Shown: piece by piece, positions 61,050 through 64,000 of the stretch
How the letters are laid out: each line of letters starts with the position of its first letter
Numbering within the stretch: position 1 is the stretch's first letter
From: Microvirga pudoricolor
GTDB taxonomy: Bacteria > Pseudomonadota > Alphaproteobacteria > Rhizobiales > Beijerinckiaceae
Length of the DNA stretch: 64,000 nucleotides
Reading direction: 5' to 3'
Assembly (NCBI RefSeq): GCF_016892705.1
Contig: NZ_JAFEMB010000007.1
Span: forward strand, 123,390-187,389
Notes under the pieces: generated by a model
Told to the model about the DNA's origin: nothing
Database searches by the model: none
What the model saw: only the letters and a program-made list of their open reading frames with translations
Made by a program: the position numbers and the translations under genes

Positions 61050-62051
61050 ATGAGCCGCCGACAGGGCATGACGACCAAGACCTCCTGGGCCGCCGCCACG
61101 GGTTTGGCTGCCGTCCTGGCGGTGACGCCCGCCGTTGCGGATCCCCTGACGAAATTCATCGATGGCTTGTTCAAGCGCGAGGCCCCCGCTCAGGCCGCGC
61201 CCGAAGCCGTTGAGCCGCCCCCGGCCGCTCCCGCGGCCGTGGCACCCGCGCCGGTCCGCTCCAAACCGCCCGTCGAAGCGCGCAGCCCTGCTCCCAAGCC
61301 GTCGCCGGCCACGGGTATGCCAGCGCCCGCGACCTCTGCGGCTCCGGTCGAGGCGGCTGCTCCCGCCGCTTCGGCGCCGGCCGAGCAGGTGGCGTCGCTG
61401 CCCAGTATCGCGCCCCTGCCGCCCCGCAGGCCGGCCGAACTCGCAGCCGCGCCGGTCACTGTCGCCAGCGCGGAGCCAACCGCGCCGCTGGTGCAGCCGG
61501 CCGCCGTGGCCCGCAACCCGGCGGCCGCCATCCCGTCCTCGCCGGAGGCCGCCGTAGAGCGGGTCAATACCTTCTTCAACAGCATCGACCTGATGACGGC
61601 GAACTTCACCCAGCAGAGCGGGTCCGGTCAGCGCACGGAGGGCAGCCTCTACATCAAGCATCCGGGCCAGCTACGCTTCGCCTATTCACCCCCGAGCACC
61701 CTCGAGATCGTGTCGGACGGCCGGTCGGTTGCCGTGCGCGACAAGAAGCTCGGCACCAACGACGTCTATTCGGTCAACCAGACGCCCCTGAAATTCCTGA
61801 TGCAGGACAAGTTCAACCTGGCCCGCGACACGAAGGTGCAGGACGTGCAGGTGCGCCCCAATGGGCTGATCCTCATCCGCTTCGAGGACAGCGCCACCCT
61901 CGGCGGCACCTCGAAGGTCACCCTCGTGTTCGATGCCAAGGCCAACCGTCTGCGCGAGTGGACGGTTCTCGACGCCCAAGGGTTCACGACCTCGGTGGAA
62001 CTGTCCAACGTCAACGTCGTCCAGCGCGGTACGCAGGCAGCCTCGCAATAG
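61050..62051 (+). CDS. lolA: Outer-membrane lipoprotein carrier LolA with long Pro/Ala linker
   Basis: A 333-residue protein: signal peptide to about residue 30 (AAVLAVTPAVADP), then roughly 130 residues of Pro/Ala-rich low-complexity sequence, then a LolA domain from about residue 170 (RVNTFFNSIDLMTANFTQQS, SLYIKHPGQLRFAY, LVFDAKANRLREWTVLDAQG). LolA carries lipoproteins across the periplasm. The linker is unusual for LolA and may place the domain away from the inner membrane. The start at 61050 has GGAAG five bases upstream. Confidence 0.9.
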   Translation: MSRRQGMTTKTSWAAATGLAAVLAVTPAVADPLTKFIDGLFKREAPAQAAPEAVEPPPAAPAAVAPAPVRSKPPVEARSPAPKPSPATGMPAPATSAAPVEAAAPAASAPAEQVASLPSIAPLPPRRPAELAAAPVTVASAEPTAPLVQPAAVARNPAAAIPSSPEAAVERVNTFFNSIDLMTANFTQQSGSGQRTEGSLYIKHPGQLRFAYSPPSTLEIVSDGRSVAVRDKKLGTNDVYSVNQTPLKFLMQDKFNLARDTKVQDVQVRPNGLILIRFEDSATLGGTSKVTLVFDAKANRLREWTVLDAQGFTTSVELSNVNVVQRGTQAASQ

Positions 62052-62144
62052 CGAAGCTTTCCCACCTGGCGTCAACCGGGACAAGGCTTCCACTCTCTGC
62101 TATGGCGTGCCCCGAGGGCAACCGGCCCGCCATAGAGGCATCCC

Positions 62145-63047
62145 ATGGATACATCCTCCCTCGTGACGCTGGCCCACGGGCCCCTGCGTCTGACCCTCGC
62201 GCCCTCTTTGGGCGGCGCCATCGCGGGGTTCCGCCACGAGGGCGTCGCCATTCTGAGGGAGACGCCGCCTGAGGCCCTGGCCCAGAATCTCGTCCGCCAG
62301 ACCAGTTCCTACCCGCTGATCCCGTATTCCAACCGCATCGCCTGGGCCCGATTTGCCTTCGAGGGCGTGGATTACGCGCTGGCGCGCAATTTCGGCGACC
62401 ATCCCCACTCCGTCCATGGCAATGCCTGGCAGAGGTCTTGGCGCGTGGACGACGTGACACCGTCCAGCTGCCGCCTCGTCTTCGAGCATCGCCCGATCGG
62501 TCCCGAGGCCGCGAACTGGCCTTTCGCGTACCGGGCCGAACAGTTCTTTTCGCTCGACGCCGGCGGTCTCACCATCCGCCTGAGCCTCGAAAACGAGGAT
62601 GGGCGTGCGATGCCGGCAGGCCTGGGACTGCACCCGTTCTTCCCGAAGAGGCCCGATACGGGCCTTCGCTTTGCGGCCGCGGGGGTTCACATCAACGGTC
62701 CCGACTCGCTGCCGGTGCACCTCGATCCGGTCCCGCCGGAATGGGATTACGCCGCCCTGCGATCCTTGGGCGAGCCGCAGCTCGACAATTGCTTCAGCGG
62801 ATGGGACGGAACGGCCGAAATCCGCTTCGAGGACGACAACCTTGCCCTCCGCATGAGCGCCGATCCGGTCTTCGGTCACCTGGTCGTGTACGTTCCGTCG
62901 GGACGGGATTATTTCGCCGTCGAGCCGGTCACCCACATGAACGACGCCATCCATCACCCGGAGATCCAGGGCCACGGCCTGAAGGTCGTGCAGCCCGGTG
63001 AGACCCTGTCCGGTGCGGTTCGGTTCCAGGTCGAGCGGATCCGGTGA
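62145..63047 (+). CDS. Aldose-1-epimerase-like protein (GalM superfamily)
   Basis: A 300-residue beta-sandwich protein. HPHSVHGNAWQRSW carries the catalytic-type histidines near residues 85-98, GLGLHPFFP is the second histidine site and EPVTHMNDAI holds the catalytic-type glutamate. The family interconverts sugar anomers; the substrate is not evident. It is monocistronic or weakly linked to the exporter gene. Confidence 0.87.
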   Translation: MDTSSLVTLAHGPLRLTLAPSLGGAIAGFRHEGVAILRETPPEALAQNLVRQTSSYPLIPYSNRIAWARFAFEGVDYALARNFGDHPHSVHGNAWQRSWRVDDVTPSSCRLVFEHRPIGPEAANWPFAYRAEQFFSLDAGGLTIRLSLENEDGRAMPAGLGLHPFFPKRPDTGLRFAAAGVHINGPDSLPVHLDPVPPEWDYAALRSLGEPQLDNCFSGWDGTAEIRFEDDNLALRMSADPVFGHLVVYVPSGRDYFAVEPVTHMNDAIHHPEIQGHGLKVVQPGETLSGAVRFQVERIR

Positions 63048-63075
63048 GGACTCTCGCGGGACGGCTGGGAGGCCC

Positions 63076-63852
63076 ATGAGCATGTCGGGCATCGAGCTAG
63101 CCGGCTTCCTCGCCCTGGCCGCGACGGCGGCCTACATCCAGACCCTGACGGGCTTCGCCTTCGGGCTCATCATGATGGGGGGCGTGGGCCTGTCGGGTGT
63201 GATGTCCCTCCCGGACGCCGCCACCATCGTCGGCGTCCTCACCCTGACCAATGCCGGGCAGATGATGCTCAAGGGCTGGCGGGACGTGGCCTACCGCGAA
63301 CTCAAGCTGATCATGATCGCGGACCTGCCGTTCCTGTTCGTCGGCTATTTCCTGCTGGAATGGCTGGCCGATACCCGCCTCGATCTCCTGCGCCTGCTGC
63401 TTGGGCTCGTCATCGTGGCGGCGAGCCTCCAGATGGCGCGTAAGCCTCATCCTCTGGCACAGGTCTCGAAGCCCGGCTCGTTCCTCTTCTTCGGCAGCAT
63501 TGCAGGCGTGATGGGCGGGCTCTTCTCCACGGGCGGCCCGCCTCTCATATATCACCTGTACCGGCAGCCTTTGCCACTGGCCCAGATCCGCGAAACCCTT
63601 GTGACGGTCTTTGCCTTGAACCAGGTCTTCCGTCTCTCCGTCGTCGGAGCGACGGGGAATTTTCCCACCGGATCGACCCTGTCGGGTCTGCTGGCCGTGC
63701 CAGTCGTGATGGGCGCGACCTACGCGGCCCGGCGCTGGCCTCTGCCGCTGCCGCCGGCCATCCTGCGGCGGATCGTTTTCGCCCTTCTGTTTCTCTCGGG
63801 CGTCTCACTCGGAGCGCCCGCCGTCTTACACATGCTTGGAGGTCCACCATGA
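63076..63852 (+). CDS. TauE/SafE-family sulfite/anion exporter
   Basis: A 258-residue inner-membrane protein with about eight hydrophobic segments and the family repeats ELAGFLALAATAAYIQTLTGFAFG near the N-terminus and GSIAGVMGGLFSTGGPPLIYHL in the second half. The family exports sulfite, sulfonates or organic anions. GGGAGG precedes the ATG. It overlaps the next ATG by four bases (ATGA), which pairs it with a semialdehyde dehydrogenase. Confidence 0.87.
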   Translation: MSMSGIELAGFLALAATAAYIQTLTGFAFGLIMMGGVGLSGVMSLPDAATIVGVLTLTNAGQMMLKGWRDVAYRELKLIMIADLPFLFVGYFLLEWLADTRLDLLRLLLGLVIVAASLQMARKPHPLAQVSKPGSFLFFGSIAGVMGGLFSTGGPPLIYHLYRQPLPLAQIRETLVTVFALNQVFRLSVVGATGNFPTGSTLSGLLAVPVVMGATYAARRWPLPLPPAILRRIVFALLFLSGVSLGAPAVLHMLGGPP

Positions 63853-64000
63853 CAGCGCAGTTGAAGTCTCAGGAACGCCGGGTTCTCGATCTGAAGGACC
63901 CGTCGCTTCTCACGGACCGGGCCTATGTGGCGGGCGAGTGGGTGGGGGCGTCGGGCGGCAAGCTCATCGCGGTCACCGATCCCTTCGACGGCGCTCTCAT
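63849..64000 (+). CDS. gabD: NAD(P)-dependent succinate-semialdehyde dehydrogenase, N-terminus only
   Basis: Only 50 residues are inside the window: MTAQLKSQERRVLDLKDPSLL, then AYVAGEWVGASGGKLIAVTDP, which is the start of GabD-type aldehyde dehydrogenases. The catalytic cysteine lies beyond the edge. Its ATG overlaps the exporter stop, so exporter and enzyme are probably coregulated; a gene for another aldehyde dehydrogenase subfamily is possible. Confidence 0.8.
   Translation, partial: MTAQLKSQERRVLDLKDPSLLTDRAYVAGEWVGASGGKLIAVTDPFDGAL

Noticed and set aside
63849..64000. Link between the GabD start and the hydroxyproline-type pathway
   Set aside because: It is more than 30 kb away, in a different operon, and looks like succinate-semialdehyde rather than ketoglutarate-semialdehyde dehydrogenase.

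Overview
The window reads as a high-GC chromosomal segment of an alphaproteobacterium of the order Hyphomicrobiales (Rhizobiales). This rests on ctrA, a SciP/DUF1153 gene, a FliJ-like gene, a NepR-like protein, a PmtA-like lipid methyltransferase and a plcP-agt-type lipid remodelling pair. A Methylobacteriaceae or Microvirga-like host is my inference from overall feel, not something proven here. About 72 protein genes, one tRNA and no CRISPR, rRNA, integrase or transposase were recognised.

Layout. 1-9.4 kb is core-like: truncated ctrA, a FliJ-like gene, an acetyltransferase, a small copper-type cluster (His-rich protein and DUF305), a UPF0104 membrane protein and a methyltransferase. A Fis-type regulator, sciP, marC, mnmA, a PmtA-like methyltransferase and a VOC protein follow. 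The ctrA, sciP and Fis-type genes all carry CtrA-like sites upstream, and the ctrA leader has a dense GANTC cluster. A tRNA-Met(CAT) with a clear promoter lies at 9.46 kb.

9.5-30.5 kb is visibly more AT-rich and looks like an accessory block that begins directly after the tRNA. It holds a LysR gene, a forward sugar or polyol operon (isomerase, CUT1-type ABC transporter, Gfo/Idh/MocA dehydrogenase) and a 13-gene reverse operon at 17.5-30.2 kb. The reverse operon combines a dipeptide-type ABC transporter, a leaderless LivJ-like binding protein, a zinc deacylase, a hydantoinase remnant, a GntR/FCD regulator, a three-part FAD/[2Fe-2S] dehydrogenase and a DapA-like enzyme. A perfect 16-bp palindrome upstream of its first gene fits a GntR operator. 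This is the best candidate for an undescribed system: import, deacylation and oxidation of an N-substituted amino acid or peptide.

30.7-36.7 kb is a patch of small, mostly uncharacterised genes, including a NepR-like anti-sigma factor, an exported pentapeptide-repeat protein and an OGFr-domain protein. 36.9-42.2 kb is a YtfQ-YtfR-YtfT-YjfF-type sugar ABC operon with its own FadR-type regulator.

42.3-54.4 kb looks like a phosphate-limitation neighbourhood. It contains a ferric-type binding protein with a fused permease but no ATPase, then plcP-like and agt-like genes, phoX, a HAD phosphatase and a complete ferric/polyamine-type ABC operon. Pho-box-like repeats precede four of these transcription units. 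Together these genes could strip phosphate from phosphatidylcholine, replace it with a glycolipid, and scavenge organic phosphate.

54.4-64 kb returns to core-like genes: a lipoprotein hydrolase, a large MscS channel, a polar amino acid ABC operon, LolA with a long linker, an aldose-epimerase-like protein, a TauE/SafE exporter and the start of a succinate-semialdehyde dehydrogenase.

Two architectural habits recur. Five of seven convergent gene pairs end on one shared palindromic stop (CTAG or TTAA). Four of the six ABC systems carry a strong hairpin just after the binding-protein gene.
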